This document shows, in pieces, positions 54,515-63,372 of a DNA stretch of 64,000 bases; positions within the stretch are counted from its first letter, which is position 1; every line of letters begins with the position of its first letter. The translations under genes and the position numbers were made by a program. This stretch comes from Dehalobacter sp. DCM (lineage in GTDB: Bacteria; Bacillota; Desulfitobacteriia; Desulfitobacteriales; Syntrophobotulaceae): the NCBI RefSeq assembly GCF_024972775.1, contig NZ_CP092282.1:1667001-1731000 (forward strand), read 5' to 3'. The notes beneath the pieces are model-generated. The model did not search any database. It was not told the origin of the DNA and was given only the letters and a program-made list of their open reading frames with translations.

Positions 54515-55708
54515 ATGTCCGTACAAGATGTTTTGACGGTTGAAAAATCCGGTCCACTGGAGGAACTGTTGAACCTGCCGCTCCGCGGGGATAACCCTTA
54601 CATTAGCCAATGGAAAAAGGACGGGGGGTTAGTTTATGGGTTTCTATGCGCCTATGTTCCGGAGGAAATTCTCTATGCCCACGGCGGAAACTGGAATATA
54701 TTACCTGTTCGTGTTGGTGCTAAGGGTTGTACGACTACCGAAGACGCCGATATTTACATGGGCAAATTTCTATGCAGTTTTCCCCGCTGTTTGCTGCAGG
54801 TAGGCTTGGAAGGGCAATATGATTTTCTGGATGGACTTGTTTTTACCAGCTGCTGCGAGCATGCCAGAAGGGTTTATGAGCCCTGGCGGGACCATGTCAA
54901 AGCAGGGCACCTGTCCATGATTTCAGTTCCTCATGATCCCACGGGGCCCAACCGTTATCAGTGGTATTTTGACGAAGTTGTCAATGTCACCAGTGATATC
55001 GACCGGGTGTACGGGAATAAGACGACAGCGGAATCCCTGCGTCATGCAATTACTGTATACAATGAATACAGAACTCTGATGCAGGAACTATACAGCCTGC
55101 GTGCCTTAGAATATCCTTTGCTTACCGGTTCGGAAGCGATGAAGATTTCTATGGCCGGAGCTAATATGCCAAAAGAAATATTCAACGAGAAACTGAAAGC
55201 CGCTATTGCCGAAATCAAAAAACGTCCCGGAATTAAAGATTATAAAGCCAGGATCATGCTGGGGGGAAGCTTTATCGATGACACCTATCTGATTGACATT
55301 ATTGAGAGCACTGGCGCTATTGTTGTTGCCGATACGCTCTGCACCGGACGCAAATATGTGGAAGGCCTTGTGGAAATGCCCGAGAACGATAATGACTTGG
55401 ATGCTCTTACCCATGCTGTGGTCAAAAGGCATTTAAATAAAATAGCCTGCCCGCGGATGATCGAAGGTTATCCGGAGCGGATAAGTTTCGCCAAGCGTAT
55501 GGTTCAGGAAGCCAAAGTTGACGGTGTCATTTACGAGAAAATGTCTTTCTGCGACAATCACGGGGTTGAAAACGTTATGGAAGCCAGAGATATGGAAAAA
55601 GACGGGATACCGGTCATGCAAATGGAGAGAGAGTATCTTTCAGCAGATACTGGGCGGTACAAGACACGTGTCCAAGCCTTCGTGGAGAAAATCACTAAAG
55701 GGAAATAA
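54515..55708 (+). CDS. 2-hydroxyacyl-CoA dehydratase / benzoyl-CoA reductase-type subunit (HgdB/BcrC-like)
   Basis: 397 residues of the HGD-D superfamily, whose members carry a [4Fe-4S] or double-cubane cluster and receive an ATP-driven electron from an activator. Family landmarks: GFLCAYVPEEILYAHG near residue 43, KFLCSFPRCLLQVG, FTSCCEHARR and a C-terminal SFCDNHGVENVMEARDMEKDGIP followed by an MEREY stretch. These Cys are candidate cluster ligands. It is first in a set of eight tightly linked genes. Size and order match the BcrC/BzdN position of ATP-dependent benzoyl-CoA reductases, but the substrate is unknown. Confidence 0.85.
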   Translation: MSVQDVLTVEKSGPLEELLNLPLRGDNPYISQWKKDGGLVYGFLCAYVPEEILYAHGGNWNILPVRVGAKGCTTTEDADIYMGKFLCSFPRCLLQVGLEGQYDFLDGLVFTSCCEHARRVYEPWRDHVKAGHLSMISVPHDPTGPNRYQWYFDEVVNVTSDIDRVYGNKTTAESLRHAITVYNEYRTLMQELYSLRALEYPLLTGSEAMKISMAGANMPKEIFNEKLKAAIAEIKKRPGIKDYKARIMLGGSFIDDTYLIDIIESTGAIVVADTLCTGRKYVEGLVEMPENDNDLDALTHAVVKRHLNKIACPRMIEGYPERISFAKRMVQEAKVDGVIYEKMSFCDNHGVENVMEARDMEKDGIPVMQMEREYLSADTGRYKTRVQAFVEKITKGK

Positions 55709-55778
55709 TCAGAAAAATAATCAGAATTTTTTTTGGTTTTATAAATTGTTTGAAAAATAATAAGGGGTGATTTGACAA

Positions 55779-57197
55779 ATGAGACAAAAAGCATTTGAAA
55801 AGTATAACTATCTCCACCGGTTGGATTGCGTCACGGACTTTGTTAATTTGGCCTGTAATGTTGTTAAGGCTGATACTTTAGATGGACTGATGGAGGGCGC
55901 TTTGCCCTTGTTGGCTACGGCTCCGCCATATCTGTTTGAGGAAGTGCCGAAGATTCATGAACCGGTTGTTGCTGCTGCGATTAAGCCGAAGAACCGTGCA
56001 GGTGTGGGTGCGCATTTTGCAGCTGTGAAAAAATATTTATCGGACCTGGCAGATGACCTTGATTCAGGCAAACCTGTTGTTTCCCATTTTCCTTCCATGG
56101 GGCCGGAGCCCTTTCTTGCCATGGGTGTTGTTCCACTTTGCGCGGAAGCGTTGACCTTGTACCTTACGGGTTCCTATGAGAACGGTGTCGAGGAAGAAAT
56201 TGACGAGGCGGAAGCGGAAGGTATTCCCAACCATTCCTGCTCTTTCCAAAAGGCGCCGTTCAAGGCGATGGACAAAGGGCTCCTTCCCTTGCCGGATGCT
56301 TTTTTAGTAACCACAGCACCGTGCAATTCCAGCAATATGCTCTATCAAAATATGATGGATAAACACAACAAACCGGTATTCGTAGTGGATTCACCGTATT
56401 ATTGGAATAAACGCTCATTCAAATATTTTGCCGAAGAGTATAAGCAAGCTATTTTGGGTGTGGCCAAGCATTTAGGCACGGAGATTGATGTCGCTACCCT
56501 ACGCAAGCACGTCGAGTGGAGCAATGAGCAGTACGAGTGGTGGTTCAAACTGCAAAAACTCAGGAGAATCAAGCCCAATCCCGATCCCGGGATGCACCGC
56601 GCGTTTGACTTGGCAGCTTGGCTGTTGTCCGGTTCCAATGAACTGTGGATTAACTATTTTAAGGTGTTATATGAAGAGGCGAAGGAAAGGGCGGACAACG
56701 GATTAGGCGTAGTACCGGAGGGCATGGAAGAAATCCGGACCCTGCATACGTACGGTTGGACGGCCCACACCATTTATCTGCCGGATTGGATGGAAGATAA
56801 CTTAGGCAGTTCTATGGCGGAATGCGGTCTTTCCATTTACCCAGGTGATCTGATTGGATTTGTGGATACCACAAACCTTGATACCATGCTGGAAGGTCTC
56901 GCTTGGCGGTCCTTTAACGGGGTCATGCACCGGACGGTGATGACGTTTGCCGACCTGCATATCAATGATATGGTCAGCGTGGCTAAAGAATATCAGGTTG
57001 ACGCGGCGGTCTTTGCCGGGAACAACACTTGCAAATGGGGCTGGACCTATCCAAAAATGCTGTCAGACGCCTTACAAGAAAATATGGGTATTCCTTGTTT
57101 ATCATTTGAAACCGATATTATGGATAAACGTTTTACACCAAGGGAAGTTACTTTTTCTATGCTTACTGAGTTCTTTAATAATCTAAGAGCAAGGTAA
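55779..57197 (+). CDS. 2-hydroxyacyl-CoA dehydratase / benzoyl-CoA reductase-type subunit (HgdA/BcrB-like)
   Basis: 472 residues, partner of the preceding subunit in the HGD-D superfamily. Landmarks: PVVSHFPSMGPEPFLAMGVV, NHSCSFQKAPFKAMDKG and TTAPCNSSNMLYQNM (cluster Cys candidates), YGWTAHTIYLPDWM, and C-terminal NNTCKWGWTYPKMLSDALQE. The usual closing ETD appears as SFETDIMDKR. AAGGGGTG precedes the ATG, 70 bases after the previous gene. It probably forms the catalytic heterodimer with the 54515 product. Confidence 0.85.
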   Translation: MRQKAFEKYNYLHRLDCVTDFVNLACNVVKADTLDGLMEGALPLLATAPPYLFEEVPKIHEPVVAAAIKPKNRAGVGAHFAAVKKYLSDLADDLDSGKPVVSHFPSMGPEPFLAMGVVPLCAEALTLYLTGSYENGVEEEIDEAEAEGIPNHSCSFQKAPFKAMDKGLLPLPDAFLVTTAPCNSSNMLYQNMMDKHNKPVFVVDSPYYWNKRSFKYFAEEYKQAILGVAKHLGTEIDVATLRKHVEWSNEQYEWWFKLQKLRRIKPNPDPGMHRAFDLAAWLLSGSNELWINYFKVLYEEAKERADNGLGVVPEGMEEIRTLHTYGWTAHTIYLPDWMEDNLGSSMAECGLSIYPGDLIGFVDTTNLDTMLEGLAWRSFNGVMHRTVMTFADLHINDMVSVAKEYQVDAAVFAGNNTCKWGWTYPKMLSDALQENMGIPCLSFETDIMDKRFTPREVTFSMLTEFFNNLRAR

Positions 57198-57237
57198 AAA
57201 TGTAGAAGAAGGTCAAGGATGAAAGGAAGAAAAAGAA

Positions 57238-58008
57238 ATGATTCTAGGCATAGACATCGGGACAGGTCTTACAAAAGGTGCGCTTGTCCAAGACGGAAAA
57301 TTTATTTGGGGTACAAAAGTCCCAACTGAAGCTAACCCGACGAGTGCAGTTCAAAAAATCATGGATGTAGTAAAGAATGAAAAAGGGCTGGAAGAAAGTG
57401 ATCTGGATGGCATCATTCTGACCGGCTGGGGACAGGTCAAAGTTCCCAACCGGCAAGGAACTGAATTGATGAGTTCTATTGCCCGCGCAGCCTTGTGGGA
57501 TTGCCCTTCCGCTAAGGCGGTATTGTGCATGGGCGCTCAGGAGAGCCTGGTGATAAAGCTCAATGATGCCGGGAAGGTTGCCGGATATGCCCGCAACGAC
57601 AAATGTGCTTCCGGGGCCGGCAGGTTTCTGGAAATTATTTGTGAAGCATTGGAATGTACAGTTGATGATTTAGCAGCTCTGGCTGCAAAAGCAGACAAAG
57701 AAATACGGATCAGCAACCAATGCGCTGTCTTTACCGAGAGCGAAGTCGTTAGTTTGGTGAATGACGGAGAGTCGATCGAAAATATTGTCGCGGCTATTCT
57801 TACAGCTTTGACCGTCAATATTGCCAGCCTGTGCAAAAGGACGATCAAGAAGGAAAAACTGGTTCTTGGCGGCGGATTGGCCAAAAATGAAAAAATATGC
57901 CGCCTGCTGCAGGAAGCTCTGGGAGTAGAAATACACGTATTCCAGCCTGAGGCGGATTATATCGCAGCGGTAGGCGCGGCCTTGAGTGCGGACGGAGGGA
58001 GAAAATGA
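57238..58008 (+). CDS. BadF/BcrA/HgdC-type ATPase activator, divergent (BcrD-like)
   Basis: ASKHA-fold ATPase, 256 residues. Phosphate loop GIDIGTGLTKGALV; cluster-ligand motifs NDKCASGAGRFLE and ISNQCAVFTESEV (one Cys each, binding a [4Fe-4S] at the dimer interface); and VLGGGLAKNEKI. Where relatives have DIGGQDSK this one has MGAQESLV, so ATP hydrolysis may be changed. The pair of activators here, one divergent, recalls the BcrA/BcrD (BzdP/BzdQ) heterodimer. The stop codon overlaps the next start (ATGA). Confidence 0.85.
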   Translation: MILGIDIGTGLTKGALVQDGKFIWGTKVPTEANPTSAVQKIMDVVKNEKGLEESDLDGIILTGWGQVKVPNRQGTELMSSIARAALWDCPSAKAVLCMGAQESLVIKLNDAGKVAGYARNDKCASGAGRFLEIICEALECTVDDLAALAAKADKEIRISNQCAVFTESEVVSLVNDGESIENIVAAILTALTVNIASLCKRTIKKEKLVLGGGLAKNEKICRLLQEALGVEIHVFQPEADYIAAVGAALSADGGRK

Positions 58009-58802
58009 TTTTTGCAGGTGTTGATGTAGGATCTTTAAGTGCTGAAGCAGTTTTAATGGAAAACGACAAGCTCCTGGCTTCGTATATCATCACAGTCAAA
58101 CCAAATCCGGTTACCTCGGCGACATTGGTTATGGAAGAAGTTCTAAAACTAACGGGTTTAAAACAAAGTGATATCGCTTATTGTGTCAGTACGGGTTATG
58201 GACGGGAAAGGATACCCTTTTCCCAACATGATGTTTCAGAAATATCCTGCCATGGCAAAGGTGCGTTCTGGGCCAATAATAATGTCAGAACCATCATTGA
58301 TGTCGGAGGCCAGGATTCCAAATTGATACGAATTGATGAAAACGGCGACCTGGACGACTTCATGATGAATGATAAGTGTGCTGCCGGGACGGGGCGCTTC
58401 TTGGAGGGGATCGCCAAAACTTTTGGCATTCATGTCTCTGAACTGGGGCCGCTGGCGTTGAACGGAAAAAACTCGGTACCAATCAGCAGTATCTGTACGG
58501 TCTATACTCAGTTTGATGTCATGGGGCTTCTGGCCGATGGGCGTTCACGGGAAGATATTGCTTTAGGGGTAGCCGATTCCTTGGCCATAAGGCTCAACAG
58601 GATGGTAACTCAAATCAAGATTAAAGATGAATTATGCTGCACTGGTGGCGTAGCCAAAAATGCTGCAGTCGTTAAGTCTATTGAAAAAGTAACAGGTAAA
58701 AAGGTCACTTCCTTAGGAGATACCGATCCGCAGATTATTGGGGCGCTGGGAGCGGCGATTTATGCCAAAGAGCGTTATTTGAAAGAAAACGCAGCAAAGT
58801 AA
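58005..58802 (+). CDS. BadF/BcrA/HgdC-type ATPase activator
   Basis: 265 residues, canonical archerase: AGVDVGSLSAEAVL, IIDVGGQDSKLIRID, NDKCAAGTGRFLEGIA, ISSICTVYTQFDVMGLL and CTGGVAKNAAVVKS. It drives single electrons into the dehydratase or reductase subunits at ATP cost; the [4Fe-4S] is held by the Cys in NDKCAAGTG and SSICTVY. Translation is coupled to the preceding activator by a four-base overlap, which favours an obligate heterodimer. Confidence 0.9.
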   Translation: MIFAGVDVGSLSAEAVLMENDKLLASYIITVKPNPVTSATLVMEEVLKLTGLKQSDIAYCVSTGYGRERIPFSQHDVSEISCHGKGAFWANNNVRTIIDVGGQDSKLIRIDENGDLDDFMMNDKCAAGTGRFLEGIAKTFGIHVSELGPLALNGKNSVPISSICTVYTQFDVMGLLADGRSREDIALGVADSLAIRLNRMVTQIKIKDELCCTGGVAKNAAVVKSIEKVTGKKVTSLGDTDPQIIGALGAAIYAKERYLKENAAK

Positions 58803-58840
58803 GCACCAGCGGATGAGAAAAGGCTGCAAGGGGGGACGTC

Positions 58841-59599
58841 ATGAATAAAGGAAAAATAATTGTCATCGGGGGAAAAGGCGGGGTCGGCAAGACAGCCCTA
58901 TCTGCTATCCTGGTAAAACTTCTGCTCCAACGGAACGAAAAACTTCTCCTGATTGATGCTGACCCTGTGATCAGTGTAACCTATGCTGTTGGCGTACAGC
59001 CGCAGCGTACCATCGGGGAATTCAGAGAAAGGATCATCGAGAACATCGAGGTGGCCCGAGAAGTAAGGAAACAGGCTACAAAAGATACAATCCGTGAATT
59101 GACCATCCAAACCGGAAATAATTTTGATATTCTTGTGATGGGTCGGTCTGAAGGAAAAGGCTGTTTTTGCGGAATCAATGATCTGCTGCGATATGGCATA
59201 GAATCGCTCTGCAGCGAATATGATACAATTTTGATTGATTGTGAAGCCGGAATTGAGCAGGTTAACCGAAGGGCGGTACACCGAATCGATCACCTGATTC
59301 TGATCACGGACACTTCCCGGAGAGGAATGGAAACGGTATCCCAAGTGAAGGAAGTTGCCGGCAAATACTTTGAGGATAATCCTTTTGAGGTCTCCTTGCT
59401 TGTGAATCGGGTTCGGAGTGAAGAAGATGAGGCTGATGCCCGTGCGTTGGCTGAAAAATTTGGTTTTGCTGTAGCCGGGTTTATTCCTGAGGATCCCCAG
59501 GTACTCAAGAATAATGCCAGGGGTAATCCCTTGCTTCATTTGCCGGATAATGCCCCGAGTGTGTCTGCAATACGCCGATTTCTCGACCAAATACTCTGA
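58841..59599 (+). CDS. CooC-type nickel-chaperone-like ATPase
   Basis: 252 residues, MinD/SIMIBI P-loop protein. Deviant Walker A GGKGGVGKTA (residues 10-19), LLLIDADP, a CXC motif GCFCGIND (Cys108, Cys110), and DTILIDCEAGIEQVNRR. In CooC of carbon monoxide dehydrogenase, a CXC at about 112-114 binds nickel at the dimer interface. No CODH/ACS gene is in the window. AAGGGGGG precedes the ATG. It is embedded between the two dehydratase-type subunit pairs, suggesting a role in metal insertion or cluster loading of those proteins. Confidence 0.88.
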   Translation: MNKGKIIVIGGKGGVGKTALSAILVKLLLQRNEKLLLIDADPVISVTYAVGVQPQRTIGEFRERIIENIEVAREVRKQATKDTIRELTIQTGNNFDILVMGRSEGKGCFCGINDLLRYGIESLCSEYDTILIDCEAGIEQVNRRAVHRIDHLILITDTSRRGMETVSQVKEVAGKYFEDNPFEVSLLVNRVRSEEDEADARALAEKFGFAVAGFIPEDPQVLKNNARGNPLLHLPDNAPSVSAIRRFLDQIL

Positions 59600-59794
59600 G
59601 TTTGGGTACTAGCAGAATACGGGTATTGCTTATTCAATCAACAAGTATTGTCACACCATTGCTTTGAAATTAACATTTATAACAAAAGGAGTCTGTATTG
59701 CGGGAAGGAGGCTTACTTTTGGAACCAACAGAATGATTGTTATAATGATGATTTTTCATGATTATAGTTTTCTGAAAAGATAAGGAGGAAAAGA

Positions 59795-60940
59795 ATGGAT
59801 GCATTTACCAGATTAGAAAAGCATGCAAAAGAGAGACCTGCCGAGTTACTGAAAATGAAAAAGGCCGGACAGAAGTTCGTCGGTTATGTGCCGGAGGGAT
59901 TTCTTCCTGAAGAGCTTGTGTACGCCAGCGGAGCGATCCCGATCGGGTTAGCTAAGGGCGGAGACGCCGAGACGTTAATGGAAAGCCTGAAATATGTTCC
60001 CCGATTTATCTGTACCTGGTGTCGCTCGCAGATCGGTTACAAAATGAGCGGAGACCTTTTATACCAGGTTCCTCATCTGATGGTAGTTCCGGCCACGGAC
60101 TGCAATGCCAGATCAATAGGGGATCTTTGGAATTATTGGACAGATACGCCGGCCTTCCTCTATGGAGTTCCCCATAACAAACAGCCGGAAGCCGTTGATT
60201 ATTTTTCTCTTGGCCTGAATAAGCTCAAAACCAAGCTGGAAGAACTGACAGGCAATAAGATCACCGACGAAAAAATATCCGATGCAGTTGTGAAACAGAA
60301 TCAAATTCGTACGCTTCTGAAAGACATTAGCGATTTGCGTAAAAAACCGGGAAAACCGGTTATCAGCAGCTTCGATTATGTAAGATTGCATCACTATTCG
60401 TTTTGCGCGGATCAGGATTTTCTGATTGACTGCCTCACGGAGATTTACAATGACTTGAAGAACAAAGAGTCCGAGCAAGTCGACTGTATCCGGCTGTTTT
60501 TCACCGGAGGCACTTTAGCGCACGGTGATTACCGCGTATATGAACTGCTAGACCAGATCGGCGGCGAGATTGTATACGAAGATTTCGCCGGCTGTCTGCG
60601 CCCCTATGAAAATAACGTCAAGCTGGACGGAACAGACCCGTTGGCGGCCCTGACGGATGCATATTTCACCCAAAGAATGGACCCTGCCTGGAACAGACCT
60701 TCCAATCACAGAGTATATCCAATGATCGATAATATTAAGGCTTTCGGAGCCCAAGCTGTTATCTGGTACCAGCTCCTGTACCGCGAAGCGTACGACATGC
60801 AGGCTTTTTTCTTCGACAAAATTATTGAAAAAGAAACCGGTGTGCCGATGCTGAAGATTGAGTCCGATTATGACGCATCGGAAAAAGGTAACGTAAAAAC
60901 CAGGCTCGAGAGCCTTATTGAAATGGTACAAGGAGGTTAA
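59795..60940 (+). CDS. 2-hydroxyacyl-CoA dehydratase-family subunit (HgdB/double-cubane-like)
   Basis: 381 residues. Landmarks: GYVPEGFLPEELVYASGAIPIGL, FICTWCRSQIGYKMSG (Cys near residues 73 and 76), VPATDCNARSIGDLW and YEDFAGCLRPYENN. The C-terminal block ends VPMLKIESDYD, in place of the usual ExD. It is a paralogue of the 54515 product from the second subunit pair. AAGGAGGAAAAG precedes the ATG. The 195-base gap before it holds a 12-codon TTG frame (59698-59736) with its own AAAGGAG, probably meaningless. Confidence 0.86.
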   Translation: MDAFTRLEKHAKERPAELLKMKKAGQKFVGYVPEGFLPEELVYASGAIPIGLAKGGDAETLMESLKYVPRFICTWCRSQIGYKMSGDLLYQVPHLMVVPATDCNARSIGDLWNYWTDTPAFLYGVPHNKQPEAVDYFSLGLNKLKTKLEELTGNKITDEKISDAVVKQNQIRTLLKDISDLRKKPGKPVISSFDYVRLHHYSFCADQDFLIDCLTEIYNDLKNKESEQVDCIRLFFTGGTLAHGDYRVYELLDQIGGEIVYEDFAGCLRPYENNVKLDGTDPLAALTDAYFTQRMDPAWNRPSNHRVYPMIDNIKAFGAQAVIWYQLLYREAYDMQAFFFDKIIEKETGVPMLKIESDYDASEKGNVKTRLESLIEMVQGG

Positions 60941-62346
60941 TGATGTATACAAACTTATTTAAATTGTGCGGCTGGTCGGACGAAGAAATTAACGCCAATC
61001 GCTCACGGATTGAATTCATGCTGGAGAAAATCAACTGCACAGATGAAAAAAGCCTGAAGCATGCAGAAGAACACGTTTCCTCCTGTTTCGATTTGAGCAT
61101 CTCTGCTCCGATACTAAGAATCTATCTTCATGAATTTTTGGATATTGTTAATGTTCGCAATGAATATGATACCTATGTTACAATCAATTTTCCGATTACA
61201 CCGACACTGTTTCTCGGTATGCTTTACGCTCAAATGAGAACCGGAAAAAGCGTGTATGTCAAAAGTACGACCCAGACGTCCATCGTCTGTCTTGGGATGA
61301 TCTTTGACAAGTATACCCGTGTTCTGGAGGAAGGCGAGCGGATGGGGCAGGGGGCCGGCAAGGCGCATTGCGGCCAGTACCAGGCTGAAGCGGGGCTTTT
61401 GTCGCTCGGTATTCTGCCTAAGCCTGATTTGGTGGTAGGTTCCGGGTGGTTCTGTGATCAGGCTGCGGAGGCTGATCACCAGATGTCGCAGATCTTTGGC
61501 TTTGAGTCTGTTTATTTTGACGGCTGCATGGATTGGCCGTGGGATGTCGAACTGCCGCGAGAGAATTTCGAATATTCAGCCAAGACCGTGGAAAGGGCGA
61601 TGAAACGGGTTTATGAGGTGACCGGGCTGGAGATTACGCCTGAAGATAATCAACAAGCTTGGGCAGCGTTTTATCAACTCTCCTTTGCCTTTTTGAATCT
61701 TTGCGGTACAGTGGGACATTCCGACCCGCAAGTCATCTCCCATGCCGACCTCACCCCTCCTTATCTTTTCGCCCTAGTTTGTCCGCATCCTAAGAGAGTT
61801 GGAGAAACTCTGCAGGCGATTGGCGCGATGACCGAGGAGGTCAATAGAAGAATTGAACAAGGGATCGGTATACTTCCGAAAGGAGCCCCCAAGGTGTATG
61901 TGGGGATGAAGACCGGCTGCGACGTCAGGATGATTAAAGTTATTGAAGAAGTTGGTCTCTCGATTACCAATATATTCCTCGACGGTATGACACGGGCTGA
62001 AAAATTGCCGTTGATGTTCCCGGAAAACGACCCGTTTATGCAGGCGACGGAGTATATGCTCAAGCGGCCGGGACTGAATACTCCCTGCTACCAGCAGCAG
62101 TACCATGAAGATATGCTGGAGGAATTTGGTTGCGACGGATCGGTACTTTCCTATCTGTACAATTGCCGTCCGTGGACCTCTCCGGCTCTGATGAACCGGG
62201 ATAACCTGGAAAAGAAAACCGGTCTGCCGATTCTGCTGCTGGAAACGGACTATTATGATAGCAGGCTTTATAGCCCGCAGCAGATCAAGACCCGTCTTGA
62301 AGCATATGCGGAAATGCTTAAATTAAACAAAGAACTGAAGGCATAG
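60940..62346 (+). CDS. 2-hydroxyacyl-CoA dehydratase-family subunit (HgdA-like)
   Basis: 468 residues, partner of the preceding gene. Landmarks: ITPTLFLGMLYAQMRTGKSV, AGKAHCGQYQAEAGLLSLG, VGSGWFCDQAAEADHQ, FDGCMDW, KTGCDVRMIKVIEEVG and PILLLETDYYD. The first ATG overlaps the previous stop (TAATG), and ATG 60943 is six bases after AGGAGG. It is more divergent from standard HgdA than the partner is from HgdB, with an added N-terminal helical part of about 90 residues (LFKLCGWSDEEINANRS). Confidence 0.8.
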   Translation: MMYTNLFKLCGWSDEEINANRSRIEFMLEKINCTDEKSLKHAEEHVSSCFDLSISAPILRIYLHEFLDIVNVRNEYDTYVTINFPITPTLFLGMLYAQMRTGKSVYVKSTTQTSIVCLGMIFDKYTRVLEEGERMGQGAGKAHCGQYQAEAGLLSLGILPKPDLVVGSGWFCDQAAEADHQMSQIFGFESVYFDGCMDWPWDVELPRENFEYSAKTVERAMKRVYEVTGLEITPEDNQQAWAAFYQLSFAFLNLCGTVGHSDPQVISHADLTPPYLFALVCPHPKRVGETLQAIGAMTEEVNRRIEQGIGILPKGAPKVYVGMKTGCDVRMIKVIEEVGLSITNIFLDGMTRAEKLPLMFPENDPFMQATEYMLKRPGLNTPCYQQQYHEDMLEEFGCDGSVLSYLYNCRPWTSPALMNRDNLEKKTGLPILLLETDYYDSRLYSPQQIKTRLEAYAEMLKLNKELKA

Positions 62347-62439
62347 CCCTAGAGCGAATATTGATTCGGGTGAGGGGGAAACCTCTCACCTGAAATATAC
62401 ATCATGAATCGCAAAACGGATAGACAAGGGGAGTTTATT

Positions 62440-63252
62440 ATGCTCGTAGCAGGAGTCGACGTCGGTGCGGCAACCGCCAAGACAGCCATTGTCAAAGACG
62501 GTCATTTTATCGCCTTTGCGGTTATGCCCACAGGAGATATCGTTACCAAAGCCGCCGAGGATGTTACAATTAAGGCCTTGAAAAAAGCGGGATACAGCAT
62601 GAAGGATCTTGATTACGTGGTCTCAACAGGCTATGCCCGCCACCATGTCAAATTTACGGATAAAGCCGTAACCGAAATCATTTGTCACGCCCGCGGCGCC
62701 AACTATATGATGCCGCAGGTGCGAACTATCATTGATATTGGCGGTCAGGATAGCAAGGTTATTCATGTCAATGAAGTTGGGAGAGTTGTCGACTTCGTCA
62801 TGAACGACAAGTGTGCGGCCGGTACCGGACGCTTTCTGGAAGTTATGGCCCAGGTTCTGAACACGACGATTGATCAAATGGGTCCTTTATCTTTGAAAGC
62901 TAAGAATGTGCCCGATATTACCAGTACCTGTACCATATTTGCTGAAACAGAATTGATTTCGCTGCGTGCAGAAATGACGCCAAGGGAGGACATGATTGCC
63001 GGATTGCACCGTGCGGTTGCTCGCCGGGTTGTGCTCATGGGCCAAGTGGTCGGATACCGCGAGCAGGTCGCCTTCACCGGCGGAGTGGCTATGAATCAGG
63101 GCATCAAATTTTTTCTGGAGGAAACTCTCAAAATGCCGATTGTTGTTCCGGAACAACCGCAGATTATGGGCGCCTTGGGCGCAGCATTGCTGGCCACCGA
63201 AACCCGAGTCGGAAAAGTGTACGAGAGGTCGCGGGCGGCTTTAAACGGGTAA
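62440..63252 (+). CDS. BadF/BcrA/HgdC-type ATPase activator
   Basis: 270 residues from ATG 62440 (AAGGGGAG six bases upstream; the frame back to ATG 62404 has none). All archerase motifs are present: AGVDVGAATAKTAIV, VSTGYARHHVKF, IIDIGGQDSKVIHV, NDKCAAGTGRFLEVMAQ, STCTIFAETELISLRAE and FTGGVAMNQGI. It is the third activator of the cluster and the likely partner of the 59795/60940 pair, from which it is separated by 93 bases. Confidence 0.92.
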   Translation: MLVAGVDVGAATAKTAIVKDGHFIAFAVMPTGDIVTKAAEDVTIKALKKAGYSMKDLDYVVSTGYARHHVKFTDKAVTEIICHARGANYMMPQVRTIIDIGGQDSKVIHVNEVGRVVDFVMNDKCAAGTGRFLEVMAQVLNTTIDQMGPLSLKAKNVPDITSTCTIFAETELISLRAEMTPREDMIAGLHRAVARRVVLMGQVVGYREQVAFTGGVAMNQGIKFFLEETLKMPIVVPEQPQIMGALGAALLATETRVGKVYERSRAALNG

Positions 63253-63312
63253 AAAATGCGATAAGCGAAAAACAATGCGTGATTCTAAAATTGACGCAAT
63301 GTTTAGTGCCAG

Positions 63313-63356
63313 GATACAAAAAAACAGTCTATTTGACTGTTTTTCTGTATCGCTTT
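63313..63356. terminator. bidirectional terminator at end of dehydratase cluster
   Basis: AAAAACAGTC and GACTGTTTTT pair around TATTT. GATACA/TGTATC extends the stem, and a run of ten or more T follows. It serves this operon and the convergent regulator. Confidence 0.85.
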
Positions 63357-63372
63357 TTTTTTTCGAAGATAT

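Noticed and set aside
58898-59590. 230-codon minus-strand frame over the CooC-like gene
   Set aside because: Covers nearly the whole of a well-supported P-loop ATPase gene on the other strand.
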